A stretch of 64,000 bases of DNA, taken from the NCBI GenBank assembly GCA_035798135.1, contig JAPFBR010000005.1, positions 62,001 through 126,000 of the forward strand, in the 5' to 3' direction. This document shows, in pieces, positions 43,148-51,945 of this stretch. Source of the stretch: Sediminicola sp035798135 (lineage in GTDB: Bacteria; Bacteroidota; Bacteroidia; Flavobacteriales; Flavobacteriaceae). The stretch's first letter is position 1. The number at the start of each line of letters is the position of its first letter. The translations under genes were made by a program, and so were the position numbers. The notes under the pieces are model-generated. The model saw nothing but the letters and a program-made list of their open reading frames with translations. It made no database searches and was not told the origin of the DNA.

Positions 43148-43912
43148 TTAGAAGTTGCGCTTACTTAGCCAAGTGTCCAATAGGGCGTTAAATTCCTTTG
43201 GGTGTTCCATCATGGGGGCATGCCCGCATTTTTCTATCCAATAAAGCTCGGAATCCGGAAGAAGAGCATGGAATTCATTGGCTACATTGGGAGGGGTTAC
43301 ATTGTCATTTTTTCCCCAAATGATACATACGGGAGTATGCATATTGGGAAGGTCCTTGGACATGTTGTGTCGTATGGCACTCTTGGCAATGGCCAAAGTT
43401 TTTACCAATTTTATTCTGTTGTTGACGGTAGCGAATACCTCATCAACAATTTCTTTAGTGGCCACCTCGGGATTGTAAAAAACATCCTGGGCCTTCTTTT
43501 TTATGAATTCATAATCCCCGCGTTTTGGATAGCCGTCGCCCATTGCGCTTTCGTATAGGCCAGAGCTTCCTGTTATCACAAGGGCCTTCACCCTTTTGGG
43601 ATAAAGTTTTGTGTGTAGTAGTCCAATATGTCCTCCAAGTGAATTTCCCAAAAGAATAACATCCTTTAACCCTTTGAACTCAATAAATTGATCCAAGAAC
43701 TTGGCAAAACTTTTGACGTTCGTTTTTAATAACGGCATGTCATAGATGGGAAGTTCCGGAACGAGCACTTTGTAGCCCTTTTCGGGGAAGTGGTTCATCA
43801 CACCATGAAAGTTGCTTAAACCACCCATTAGACCATGTAATATGATGATGGGTTTTCCTTCACCCATCTCAATATATCTATATTTCCCTTCTTTAATTAT
43901 CTGTTCTTCCAT
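43148..43912 (-). CDS. Alpha/beta hydrolase
   Basis: A 254-residue hydrolase of the alpha/beta fold. The oxyanion motif HGLMGG (about 25-30), the nucleophile elbow GNSLGGH (serine near 90), the acid in IWGKNDNVTPP and the histidine in CGHAPMMEHP complete the catalytic triad. No signal peptide is present, so it is cytoplasmic. The substrate is unknown. It precedes engB on the minus strand and is divergent from mraZ. Confidence 0.88.
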   Translation of the reverse strand: MEEQIIKEGKYRYIEMGEGKPIIILHGLMGGLSNFHGVMNHFPEKGYKVLVPELPIYDMPLLKTNVKSFAKFLDQFIEFKGLKDVILLGNSLGGHIGLLHTKLYPKRVKALVITGSSGLYESAMGDGYPKRGDYEFIKKKAQDVFYNPEVATKEIVDEVFATVNNRIKLVKTLAIAKSAIRHNMSKDLPNMHTPVCIIWGKNDNVTPPNVANEFHALLPDSELYWIEKCGHAPMMEHPKEFNALLDTWLSKRNF

Positions 43913-44107
43913 TTAAGGATGGCTTCTGGTCTTAATTGACAAATATAGACAATTCCACCTAATAGCAATGCATTTGAATGAAATGTAAAGACTGTAATAA
44001 GGCTCTGTTTTAAAGGGTGTTCCAAAAAGTCTACCACTTTTTTTTAAGCTATTTATCAGGATGTTAAGGGCTATATTAATTCTAAAAATAAGAAATTTAT
44101 TAACAAT

Positions 44108-44134
44108 GTGGTAATTTGTGGTAAATAGTGGTAA
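44108..44134 (+). promoter_or_regulatory. MraZ boxes: three direct repeats with 10-base period
   Basis: GTGGTAA occurs at 44108, 44118 and 44128, exactly one helical turn apart, in the region where the -33 contact of the mraZ promoter would lie. Known MraZ operators are short TGGG-type direct repeats with 10-base spacing before mraZ, so this is the likely autoregulatory operator of the dcw cluster. Confidence 0.8.
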
Positions 44135-44143
44135 TAATTTCTA

Positions 44144-44151
44144 TATATTTG
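44144..44151 (+). promoter_or_regulatory. -7 element of the dcw cluster promoter
   Basis: TATATTTG is a perfect TAnnTTTG match 28 bases before the mraZ GTG start. The -33 region falls inside the third GTGGTAA repeat area, so MraZ binding would block polymerase. Confidence 0.7.
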
Positions 44152-44178
44152 AGTTATATAAGTAAACCAACCTCTTTT

Positions 44179-44643
44179 GTGATAAGTTTCATAGGGACAT
44201 ATGAGTGCAAAGCCGATGTAAAGGGCAGGATAATGATGCCTGTTGCCCTTAAGAATCAGATGGCCCCGATGCTTTCCAATGGGTTTGTTTTGAAACGCTC
44301 CGTTTTTCAGCCTTGTTTGGAATTGTATCCTATGGAAGAATGGAATCTTTTGATGGAGAAGATGAACAAAAAAAACCGTTTCAAAAAGAAAAATAATGAC
44401 TTTATCAGGCGGTTTTCAGCTGGTGTAAAGGTGGTGGAGGTAGATGCTACAGGGAGACTGTTGATTCCTAGGAATTTAGTTTCCATAGCGGGTATATCCA
44501 AAGATGTGGTGCTGAGTTCAGCCATCAACATTATTGAGATTTGGGATAAGGATAGTTATGAAAAAGTAATTGATGAAACTGCAGAGGATTTTGCAGGTTT
44601 AGCAGAAGAAGTAATGGGAGATGATGGAGATGAGTTATCATAA
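44179..44643 (+). CDS. mraZ: Transcriptional regulator MraZ
   Basis: A 154-residue protein with two SpoVT/AbrB-like DNA-binding halves: FIGTYECKADVKGRIMMPVALK (about 4-25) and VEVDATGRLLIPRNLVSIAGI (about 94-114). It represses or tunes the division and cell wall cluster from direct repeats before its own gene. The start is GTG at 44179, which puts the conserved N-terminus at the beginning; an upstream GTG at 44128 lies inside the operator. The gene overlaps rsmH. Confidence 0.93.
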   Translation: MISFIGTYECKADVKGRIMMPVALKNQMAPMLSNGFVLKRSVFQPCLELYPMEEWNLLMEKMNKKNRFKKKNNDFIRRFSAGVKVVEVDATGRLLIPRNLVSIAGISKDVVLSSAINIIEIWDKDSYEKVIDETAEDFAGLAEEVMGDDGDELS

Positions 44644-45526
44644 TCCGGTATTGTTAAAGGAGTCTGTGGATGGACTCAACATCAAAGAGGATGGCGTGTA
44701 TGTTGATGTCACTTTTGGTGGCGGGGGACATTCTCGGGAAATACTGAGCAGGTTGGGTGAAAAAGGCAGATTGTTTGCCTTTGACCAAGATGAGGATGCT
44801 TTGGAGAACGCTTTGGATGATGGACGTTTTCAATTGATCCATGAGAATTTTAGGTTCATGACCCAATTTTTAAAGTTCTATGGCATTCGGAAGGTAGACG
44901 GTATTCTGGCCGATTTTGGCGTTTCCTCCCATCAGTTCGATAAGGCAGAGCGAGGATTTTCAACCCGCTTCGATGCTGATTTGGATATGAGGATGAGTAA
45001 AAAGAATACTATTTCTGCATACGATGTGGTAAACAGATATTCTTATGATGAGCTTAGAAGGGTCTTGTTCGAATATGGGGATCTAAGAAATGCCAATGCC
45101 ATGGCCAAGGTGATCCAGGATGCGAGAGAGGAAACCCCAATACAGACAACAGATCAGTTAAAAGGAGTGCTAAAGCAGTTTTTGCCGTCCTCCAGGGAAC
45201 ATAAAATACTGGCCCAGATTTACCAGGCCATTCGTATTGAGGTAAACCAAGAGATCGAAGTGATCAAGGAGTTTTTAATGCAAACGCCGGGTATGTTGGA
45301 CAAAGGGGGCAGATTGAGTATGATCAGTTACCACTCTTTGGAAGATCGCTTGGTGAAACGATTTATTAGAGCCGGACAGTTTGATGGGGAGCCGGAGAAG
45401 GATTTTTATGGAAATATAGATGTTCCCTTAAAAAAAGTAGGAGGATTGATCGTTCCATCTAAGGTTGAGATAAAAAAGAACAACAGGGCGCGTAGTGCCA
45501 AGTTGAGGATAGCAGAAAAAATTTAA
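44630..45526 (+). CDS. rsmH: 16S rRNA (cytosine1402-N4)-methyltransferase
   Basis: A 298-residue SAM methyltransferase. It starts MSYHNPVLLKESVDGL, has the SAM-binding DVTFGGGGHSREIL, ADFGVSSHQFDKAERGFS and the C-terminal ISYHSLEDRLVKRF. Its target is C1402 of 16S rRNA. Two further ATGs at 44621 and 44624 are in frame; all overlap the end of mraZ by 14-23 bases, indicating coupling. Confidence 0.95.
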   Translation: MSYHNPVLLKESVDGLNIKEDGVYVDVTFGGGGHSREILSRLGEKGRLFAFDQDEDALENALDDGRFQLIHENFRFMTQFLKFYGIRKVDGILADFGVSSHQFDKAERGFSTRFDADLDMRMSKKNTISAYDVVNRYSYDELRRVLFEYGDLRNANAMAKVIQDAREETPIQTTDQLKGVLKQFLPSSREHKILAQIYQAIRIEVNQEIEVIKEFLMQTPGMLDKGGRLSMISYHSLEDRLVKRFIRAGQFDGEPEKDFYGNIDVPLKKVGGLIVPSKVEIKKNNRARSAKLRIAEKI

Positions 45527-45562
45527 ATGTTTTGGGTAATTGACCCATATATAAAATAAGGT

Positions 45563-45880
45563 ATGAGAAAAGGAATTTTGGACATTTTAAAAGGAAAGTT
45601 TTTGGTGAGCGGGGATGCTCCCAAAAATTGGCTTTTTATCATTTTCGCCTCCTTTTTGGCCACCGTAATGATTGCGAGTTCACATAGTGCCGACAGCAAG
45701 GTGCATCGTATAGCAAGTTTAAATGAACAAGTAAGGGAGTTAAGGAGCGAGTTTGTGGATGTGCGTTCGGACCTGCAAGGGTTGAAACTGGAGTCCGCCA
45801 TCATGGAGACTTTAATGCAAGACGGTTTATATCCATCGGAAACGCCTCCGTATAAAATAATAGTAAAGTCTAAAGAATAG
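45563..45880 (+). CDS. ftsL: FtsL-like cell division protein
   Basis: A 105-residue bitopic protein. A short basic N-terminus is followed by one membrane helix (about 23-40, WLFIIFASFLATVMIAS) and a periplasmic coiled coil (about 50-80, IASLNEQVRELRSEFVDVRSDLQGLKLE), as in FtsL of the divisome. Identity rests on size, topology and position between rsmH and the transpeptidase gene; direct sequence similarity of FtsL proteins is always low. Its TAG stop shares the G with the GTG start of the next gene. Confidence 0.85.
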   Translation: MRKGILDILKGKFLVSGDAPKNWLFIIFASFLATVMIASSHSADSKVHRIASLNEQVRELRSEFVDVRSDLQGLKLESAIMETLMQDGLYPSETPPYKIIVKSKE

Positions 45881-47886
45881 TGGCTACAACGGAAAAAAGC
45901 ATATTGACCCGATTGTATATAGTGGTGGGATTTTTCTTCCTATTCGCTATCGCGGTTTTGGTAAAGCTGGTCAGCATCCAAATGGTGGATGGCGACAAGT
46001 ACCGAAAGCTCGCCATGGACCGTACTGAAAAGATGTTTACCATTGCCCCGAATCGGGGCAATTTGTATTCTGATGATGGGAGTTTATTGGCAACCTCTGT
46101 TTCAAGATACTCTATTCGTTTTGATGCGGAAACGGTAAGTGATAAAGATTTTGAGGAAAATGTGAAGCCTTTATCGGATGCATTGTCAAAAACTTTCAAT
46201 AAGCCTTCTGCATACTACCAGCAATTATTTCGTAAAGCAAGGGCCAATAAGAACAGGTATAAATTGATAGCCCGGAATCTTGATTATTCTGAATATATGA
46301 AGGTGAAGGAGTTTCCTTTATTCGACAAGGGGCCATATAAGGGCGGACTTATTGTGGAGCAGAAAACGGTTCGCGAGCATCCTTTGGGAAAAATGGCAGA
46401 GCGAAGTGTGGGTTATGAAAGGGTAGATGAAAACGGCTACTATACCCGCGTAGGTCTAGAAGGGGCCTTTGGGGAATATTTAAGGGGTGTAGAAGGGAAG
46501 CGATTAAAGCAGAAAATAGCCAAAGGACAATGGAAGCCCATTGGGTTCGATAATATTGTGGAGCCACAAGATGGGTACGATGTAATATCTACCATAGACA
46601 TCAATATTCAGGATATAGCTCACCACGCCCTTTTGGGACAATTGGAGAAATACAAGGCAGATCACGGTAGTGTTATCGTAATGGAGACCAAGACCGGGGA
46701 GGTGAAGGCTATTTCCAATTTGGGTATTACAGGTGATGGTAAGTATTACGAGCGTTTAAATTATGCCGTAGGGGAATCGCACGAGCCAGGGTCTACCTTT
46801 AAATTGATGTCCTTGGTTGCGGCCTTGGAGGACAAGGTGGTGGACACAAGTACGGTTATCGATACAGAAAAAGGGCAATGGCGAATTTATGATAGAACGG
46901 TTAGGGATTCTAAATGGGGCGGTTATGGTAAAATTTCCGTAGCCAAGGCTTTTGAGGTTTCTTCCAACACCGCTTTTGCCAAGATGATCCATAATAACTA
47001 CAAGGACAATCCAGGGAAATTTGTCAATAGGCTGATGAATATGGATCTCCATAAAAAATTGGGCCTACCTATCAACGGCGAGGGAGTACCTGTTATAAGG
47101 TATCCTGGTGATAAAGGTTGGTCTGGAATTTCTTTGGCATGGATGTCTCATGGTTATGAGGTGTCGCTGACCCCGTTACAGACATTAGCCTTCTATAATG
47201 CCATTGCGAATGATGGTGAAATGGTAAAGCCCAGATTGATCAAAGAGGTCAGGGAATGGGATAAGACCATATTGAAATTTGAGAAGGAGGTGATCAATCC
47301 ATCCATTTGCTCCAAAGAGACGGTGAACAAGGTGCAACAACTTTTAAAGGATGTTGTTGAAAAGGACTATGGTACTGGCCACAGTTTGTATTCCCCTAAT
47401 TTTTCAATGGCCGGAAAAACAGGTACTTGTCAAAAAGATTATGTATCCAAGGATCCTAACAAGCTAAAGTACATTTCAACCTTCGCCGGCTATTTTCCTG
47501 CAGATAATCCAAAGTACTCTTGTATCGTGGTCATTCATGAGCCTGATAAAAGTGTCGGATATTACGGGGCAGATGTTTCTGGGCCGGTATTTAAGTCAAT
47601 CGCCCAAAAAATTTATGCTACCAATCCATTGATAGATGAGATAGAAGACGTGCGGCCGAAGGAAGTGGAATTGGACAAAAATTACGAAAAATATTACGCA
47701 AAAGCGCAAAAGGACTATAAGATACTACCAAATGTTAAAGGGATGAGCGGCATGGATGCTGTGGCCCTATTGGAAAATTTAGGTATCGAAGTCGAGGTAA
47801 AAGGTAATGGTAAAGTAACAAGACAGTCTATTTCCCAGGGAACGGATTTGAACATGGTCAAAAAAATAATATTGGAACTTTCATGA
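45880..47886 (+). CDS. ftsI: Division transpeptidase (class B penicillin-binding protein) with PASTA domain
   Basis: A 668-residue class B PBP that cross-links septal peptidoglycan. One membrane anchor (about 12-32) is followed by the dimerisation domain. The transpeptidase domain has the catalytic STFK (in EPGSTFKLMS), SSN (EVSSNTAF) and KTGT (AGKTGTCQ). A single PASTA domain forms the C-terminus (about 605-668, ILPNVKGMSGMDAVALLENLG). It starts with GTG overlapping the ftsL stop by one base. The stop overlaps murE by 4 bases. Confidence 0.94.
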   Translation: MATTEKSILTRLYIVVGFFFLFAIAVLVKLVSIQMVDGDKYRKLAMDRTEKMFTIAPNRGNLYSDDGSLLATSVSRYSIRFDAETVSDKDFEENVKPLSDALSKTFNKPSAYYQQLFRKARANKNRYKLIARNLDYSEYMKVKEFPLFDKGPYKGGLIVEQKTVREHPLGKMAERSVGYERVDENGYYTRVGLEGAFGEYLRGVEGKRLKQKIAKGQWKPIGFDNIVEPQDGYDVISTIDINIQDIAHHALLGQLEKYKADHGSVIVMETKTGEVKAISNLGITGDGKYYERLNYAVGESHEPGSTFKLMSLVAALEDKVVDTSTVIDTEKGQWRIYDRTVRDSKWGGYGKISVAKAFEVSSNTAFAKMIHNNYKDNPGKFVNRLMNMDLHKKLGLPINGEGVPVIRYPGDKGWSGISLAWMSHGYEVSLTPLQTLAFYNAIANDGEMVKPRLIKEVREWDKTILKFEKEVINPSICSKETVNKVQQLLKDVVEKDYGTGHSLYSPNFSMAGKTGTCQKDYVSKDPNKLKYISTFAGYFPADNPKYSCIVVIHEPDKSVGYYGADVSGPVFKSIAQKIYATNPLIDEIEDVRPKEVELDKNYEKYYAKAQKDYKILPNVKGMSGMDAVALLENLGIEVEVKGNGKVTRQSISQGTDLNMVKKIILELS

Positions 47887-49346
47887 TGTTGTTAAAGGAC
47901 ATATTGTATGGGGTCAGTCTTTCCGCTGTTAGTGGTAGTACCAATGTTATGGTCAATGCCATTGTTTTTGATTCTAGAAAATTGGGATTGGATGATGTTT
48001 TTGTAGCCATTAAAGGTACTATAACAGATGGTCATAAATATATAGGACAGGTTGTTAAGGCGGGGGCCAAGGCTATCATTTGCGAGGAGCTCCCCAGTGA
48101 GATGGTAAATGGCGTGGTCTATGTAGAGGTTGATAATGGTAATAAAGCCTTGGCGATCATGGCCTCCAATTATTATGGTAACCCGTCCAAAAATTTAAAA
48201 TTGATAGGGGTTACGGGTACCAATGGTAAAACAACCATAAGTAGTCTTTTGTATCAGTTGTTTAAAAAGGCCGGTTTTAAGGTGGGCTTGATCTCTACCA
48301 TAAAAATCATGGTAGATGAGGAGATATACGCAACCAGTCATACTACTCCTGATGCTTTGACCATTAATTACCATATGCATTTAATGAACAAAGTGGGCGT
48401 TGAGTTCTGTTTTATGGAGGTGAGTTCCCATGGAATCCATCAGAAGAGAACAGAGGGCTTGGTATTTGCAGGTGCCATTTTTACAAATCTGTCCCACGAT
48501 CATCTGGATTACCATAAAACCTTTGCGGATTATAGGGATACCAAAAAAATATTGTTCGATAAGTTGCCTAAGACTGCATTCGCCCTTACCAATATCGATG
48601 ATAAAAATGGGTTGGTGATGTTACAGAACACCAAGGCAAGAAAATACACCTATGCCCTAAAGTCTTATGCGGATTACAGGGCCCAGATTTTGGAAAACCA
48701 TTTTCATGGTCAATTGTTGAAGATTGATGGCGATGAAATTTGGTCCAGACTAATAGGAGATTTTAATGCTTACAATATGTTGGCCATTTATGCCGCAGCC
48801 GATCTTTTGGGATTGGAAAAACTAGAAACCTTGAGATTGTTGAGTGAACTGGAAAATGTAGATGGAAGATTCCAACACTTCATATCAAAAGAAAAAATTA
48901 TAGCGATAGTCGATTATGCCCATACGCCGGACGCATTAAAAAATGTACTTATTACGATAAATGCATTGAGGACTGGAAATGAAAAGGTCATTACCGTAGT
49001 GGGGTGCGGTGGTGACAGAGACAAGTCTAAACGTCCGGTTATGGGTCATATCGCTACGGAATTGAGCAATCAAGTGATATTCACCTCTGATAATCCCCGT
49101 ACGGAATCGCCTGCCCAGATCATCAAGGAAATGGAGGAAGGGGTGGAAGCACAAAATACACGAAAGGTGCTTGCCATTGAGAATAGGGAGCAGGCCATTA
49201 AAACGGCTTGCAAATTGGCAGATGCAAAAGATATTATTCTGATTGCGGGCAAAGGACATGAGACCTATCAAGAGACCAATGGGGTTCGGACGGAATTTGA
49301 CGATTATAAGAAGGTGAAGGAATTATTAACGGTTTTAAATAAGTAG
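47883..49346 (+). CDS. murE: UDP-MurNAc-tripeptide synthetase (meso-DAP adding)
   Basis: A 487-residue Mur ligase that adds the third amino acid of the stem peptide. The ATP loop is GVTGTNGKTTIS (about 110-121) and the substrate signature is SDNPRTESP; the DNPR form selects meso-diaminopimelate rather than lysine. The ending KGHETYQ is also typical. It overlaps the ftsI stop by four bases (ATGA). Confidence 0.96.
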   Translation: MMLLKDILYGVSLSAVSGSTNVMVNAIVFDSRKLGLDDVFVAIKGTITDGHKYIGQVVKAGAKAIICEELPSEMVNGVVYVEVDNGNKALAIMASNYYGNPSKNLKLIGVTGTNGKTTISSLLYQLFKKAGFKVGLISTIKIMVDEEIYATSHTTPDALTINYHMHLMNKVGVEFCFMEVSSHGIHQKRTEGLVFAGAIFTNLSHDHLDYHKTFADYRDTKKILFDKLPKTAFALTNIDDKNGLVMLQNTKARKYTYALKSYADYRAQILENHFHGQLLKIDGDEIWSRLIGDFNAYNMLAIYAAADLLGLEKLETLRLLSELENVDGRFQHFISKEKIIAIVDYAHTPDALKNVLITINALRTGNEKVITVVGCGGDRDKSKRPVMGHIATELSNQVIFTSDNPRTESPAQIIKEMEEGVEAQNTRKVLAIENREQAIKTACKLADAKDIILIAGKGHETYQETNGVRTEFDDYKKVKELLTVLNK

Positions 49347-49389
49347 CATTTCCATTTACAATTGGGAAAGAAGAAAATAGAAAAGAATT

Positions 49390-50610
49390 ATGTTATACTA
49401 TCTCTTTGAATATTTAGAAAAGCATTACCAAATCCCTGGAGCGGGACTGTTCCAGTTTATCACCTTCCGGGCGGCGATTGCAGTATTGTTTTCTTTGATT
49501 ATAGCCACTGCCTTTGGTAAACGCATCATTCTTTTTCTACAACGCAAGCAAATTGGGGAAACGGTAAGGGATTTGGGACTGGATGGACAAAAGCAAAAAG
49601 CGGGTACGCCTACCATGGGGGGATTGATTATTATCATTGCCACCTTAATCCCTGTTCTTTTGTTCGCTAAACTGGACAATATCTATATCATCTTGTTGAT
49701 CATCACTACCCTTTGGATGGGGATCATCGGCTTTGTTGACGATTATATAAAAATTTTTAAAAAGGACAAGGAAGGGCTTAAGGGAAGGTTTAAAATTATA
49801 GGACAAGTGGTTCTGGGCCTAATTGTGGGTGCAACCCTTTATTTTCACCCCCAAGTGACCATGAAGGAAACGAACAGGACGCTGATAACCGAGAATTATA
49901 CGGTTGTTGCCAAATCTGGGGATGAAATTAAATCCACAAAGACCACGGTTCCATTTTTTAAGAATAATGAGCTCGATTACAGTGCTTTTATCACCTGGGC
50001 CGGGGAAGGAATGCAGTCTTATGCGTGGTTGATATTTATACCGATTATCATTATCATAGTGACAGCAGTATCCAATGGGGCCAATTTAACCGATGGTATA
50101 GACGGTTTGGCTGCGGGTACCTCGGCGATTATTGTATTTACCCTAGGTATTTTTGCTTTCGTTTCAGGTAATATTATTTTTTCGGACTATCTAGATATCA
50201 TGTTTATTCCCAGAGCGGGGGAACTGGTAGTCTTTATAGCGGCATTTTTAGGGGCCTTGGTAGGTTTCTTATGGTACAATGCTTTTCCTGCCCAAGTATT
50301 TATGGGCGATACAGGAAGCCTTACCATTGGAGGGGTGATCGCTGTTATTGCCATTATCATTAGAAAAGAGCTCTTGATTCCCGTTTTATGTGGAATCTTC
50401 TTTGCGGAATCAATTTCAGTAATGCTTCAAGTAGGGTATTTTAAGTATACCAAGAAAAAATTTGGGGAAGGAAGGCGTGTTTTTCTTATGGCTCCACTTC
50501 ATCACCATTACCAGAAAAAGGGATATCATGAAAGTAAGATTGTAACCCGGTTTTGGATTATAGGAATTCTCTTGGCCATAGTTTGTATCGTAACCTTAAA
50601 AGTACGCTAA
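49390..50610 (+). CDS. mraY: Phospho-MurNAc-pentapeptide transferase
   Basis: A 406-residue polytopic inner-membrane enzyme that makes lipid I. Conserved cytoplasmic motifs are GTPTMGGL, FVDDYIK with the catalytic aspartates, NLTDGIDGLA and APLHHHYQKKG. About ten membrane helices are visible. The TAA stop shares its last A with the murD ATG. murF, expected between murE and mraY in many bacteria, is not here. Confidence 0.96.
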   Translation: MLYYLFEYLEKHYQIPGAGLFQFITFRAAIAVLFSLIIATAFGKRIILFLQRKQIGETVRDLGLDGQKQKAGTPTMGGLIIIIATLIPVLLFAKLDNIYIILLIITTLWMGIIGFVDDYIKIFKKDKEGLKGRFKIIGQVVLGLIVGATLYFHPQVTMKETNRTLITENYTVVAKSGDEIKSTKTTVPFFKNNELDYSAFITWAGEGMQSYAWLIFIPIIIIIVTAVSNGANLTDGIDGLAAGTSAIIVFTLGIFAFVSGNIIFSDYLDIMFIPRAGELVVFIAAFLGALVGFLWYNAFPAQVFMGDTGSLTIGGVIAVIAIIIRKELLIPVLCGIFFAESISVMLQVGYFKYTKKKFGEGRRVFLMAPLHHHYQKKGYHESKIVTRFWIIGILLAIVCIVTLKVR

Positions 50611-51944
50611 TGAAAAGATTGGTCATTTTAGGTGGTGGGGAAAGCGGTGTAGGAACGGCCATTTTGGGCAAGAAAAAAGGATTTGCTGTCTTTGTGTCCG
50701 ATAGCGGTAAAATAAAGGATAAATATAAAAAAGTTCTTGAAAATCTTGGAGTCGATTGGGAAGAGGAGAGACATACGGAGGCCAAAATATTAATGGCCGA
50801 CGTGGTGATGAAGAGTCCGGGTATTCCAGATACCGTTTCCTTGGTTGTAAAGCTTAAGGAAATGGACATCCCTGTTATTTCGGAAATAGAATTTGCCTCC
50901 CGATATACTGAGGCGACCATCATTGGAATAACAGGAAGCAATGGAAAGACCACCACCACCATGTTGGTTCATCACTTATTGAAAAATGGGGGATTAAACG
51001 TGGGAATGGCAGGTAATATCGGAGACAGTTTTGCAAAAATGGTAGCGGAACGGGATTATGACTATTACGTATTGGAAATAAGTAGTTTTCAATTGGATGG
51101 GATTGTTGATTTTAAGCCGCATATCGCTGTGTTAACCAATATTTCACCCGACCATTTGGATAGATATGATTACAAGTTTGAAAATTATATTCATTCCAAA
51201 TTTAAGATTGTAAAGAATCAAACAGCAGAGGATTACCTTATTTACGATGCCGATGATGAAGTGATATTGGATTATTTAAAGCAACATAAAATACTATCCA
51301 AATTAATCCCTTTCTCATTGGAAAAGGAGTTTGCAGAAGGCGCATATATAAAAAACAATAAAATACAGATTACAACTCAAAATAACACAATGGAGATGGA
51401 ACAAGATACTTTGGCATTAGAAGGAAAGCACAATCTTAAAAATACTATGGCAGCATCTACTGCGGCCAAGTTGGTGCAGATCAGAAAACAAACGATCCGC
51501 GATAGTGTCCAAAATTTTCAAGGGGCCGCCCATCGATTGGAAAAGGTGTTGAAGATCCATCATGTACAGTACATCAATGATTCGAAAGCTACCAATGTGA
51601 ATGCTACGTATTACGCCTTGGACAGTATGAAGACACCAACGGTTTGGATCGTTGGGGGTTTGGATAAGGGAAATGATTATAAGTCCCTAATGCCCATGGT
51701 AAGGGAAAAGGTAAAGGCGATTGTGTGTTTGGGGTTGGATAATTCCAAAATAAAAGATGCTTTTGGGAATGTAGTGGATTTAATGGTGGAAACCTTTTCT
51801 ATGGAAGAGGCCATAAAAGTGGCCTACAAAATTGCAGAGCGTGGCGACACAGTTTTATTGTCCCCGGCCTGTGCCAGTTTTGACCTGTTTAAAAATTATG
51901 AAGACAGGGGAGATCAATTTAAAGAAGCCGTAAAAAACTTATAG
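50610..51944 (+). CDS. murD: UDP-MurNAc-L-alanine:D-glutamate ligase
   Basis: A 444-residue Mur ligase. It starts KRLVILGGGESGVGTAILG (UDP-binding), has the ATP loop GITGSNGKTTTTM (about 110-122), NISPDHLDRY and the C-terminal INDSKATN and SPACASFDLF blocks. The ATG at 50610 overlaps mraY by one base and is preferred over a frame extension inside mraY. ftsW starts two bases after its stop. Confidence 0.96.
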   Translation: MKRLVILGGGESGVGTAILGKKKGFAVFVSDSGKIKDKYKKVLENLGVDWEEERHTEAKILMADVVMKSPGIPDTVSLVVKLKEMDIPVISEIEFASRYTEATIIGITGSNGKTTTTMLVHHLLKNGGLNVGMAGNIGDSFAKMVAERDYDYYVLEISSFQLDGIVDFKPHIAVLTNISPDHLDRYDYKFENYIHSKFKIVKNQTAEDYLIYDADDEVILDYLKQHKILSKLIPFSLEKEFAEGAYIKNNKIQITTQNNTMEMEQDTLALEGKHNLKNTMAASTAAKLVQIRKQTIRDSVQNFQGAAHRLEKVLKIHHVQYINDSKATNVNATYYALDSMKTPTVWIVGGLDKGNDYKSLMPMVREKVKAIVCLGLDNSKIKDAFGNVVDLMVETFSMEEAIKVAYKIAERGDTVLLSPACASFDLFKNYEDRGDQFKEAVKNL

Positions 51945-51945
51945 T

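Noticed and set aside
44026..44044. AAAAAGT/ACTTTTT hairpin between the hydrolase gene and mraZ
   Set aside because: A purely AT stem between divergent genes where no terminator is needed; likely chance in AT-rich DNA.
44128..44178. Upstream GTG start for mraZ giving 17 more residues
   Set aside because: The extension (hydrophobic, no family similarity) covers the third GTGGTAA operator repeat and the -7 promoter element. The GTG at 44179 places the conserved MraZ N-terminus correctly.
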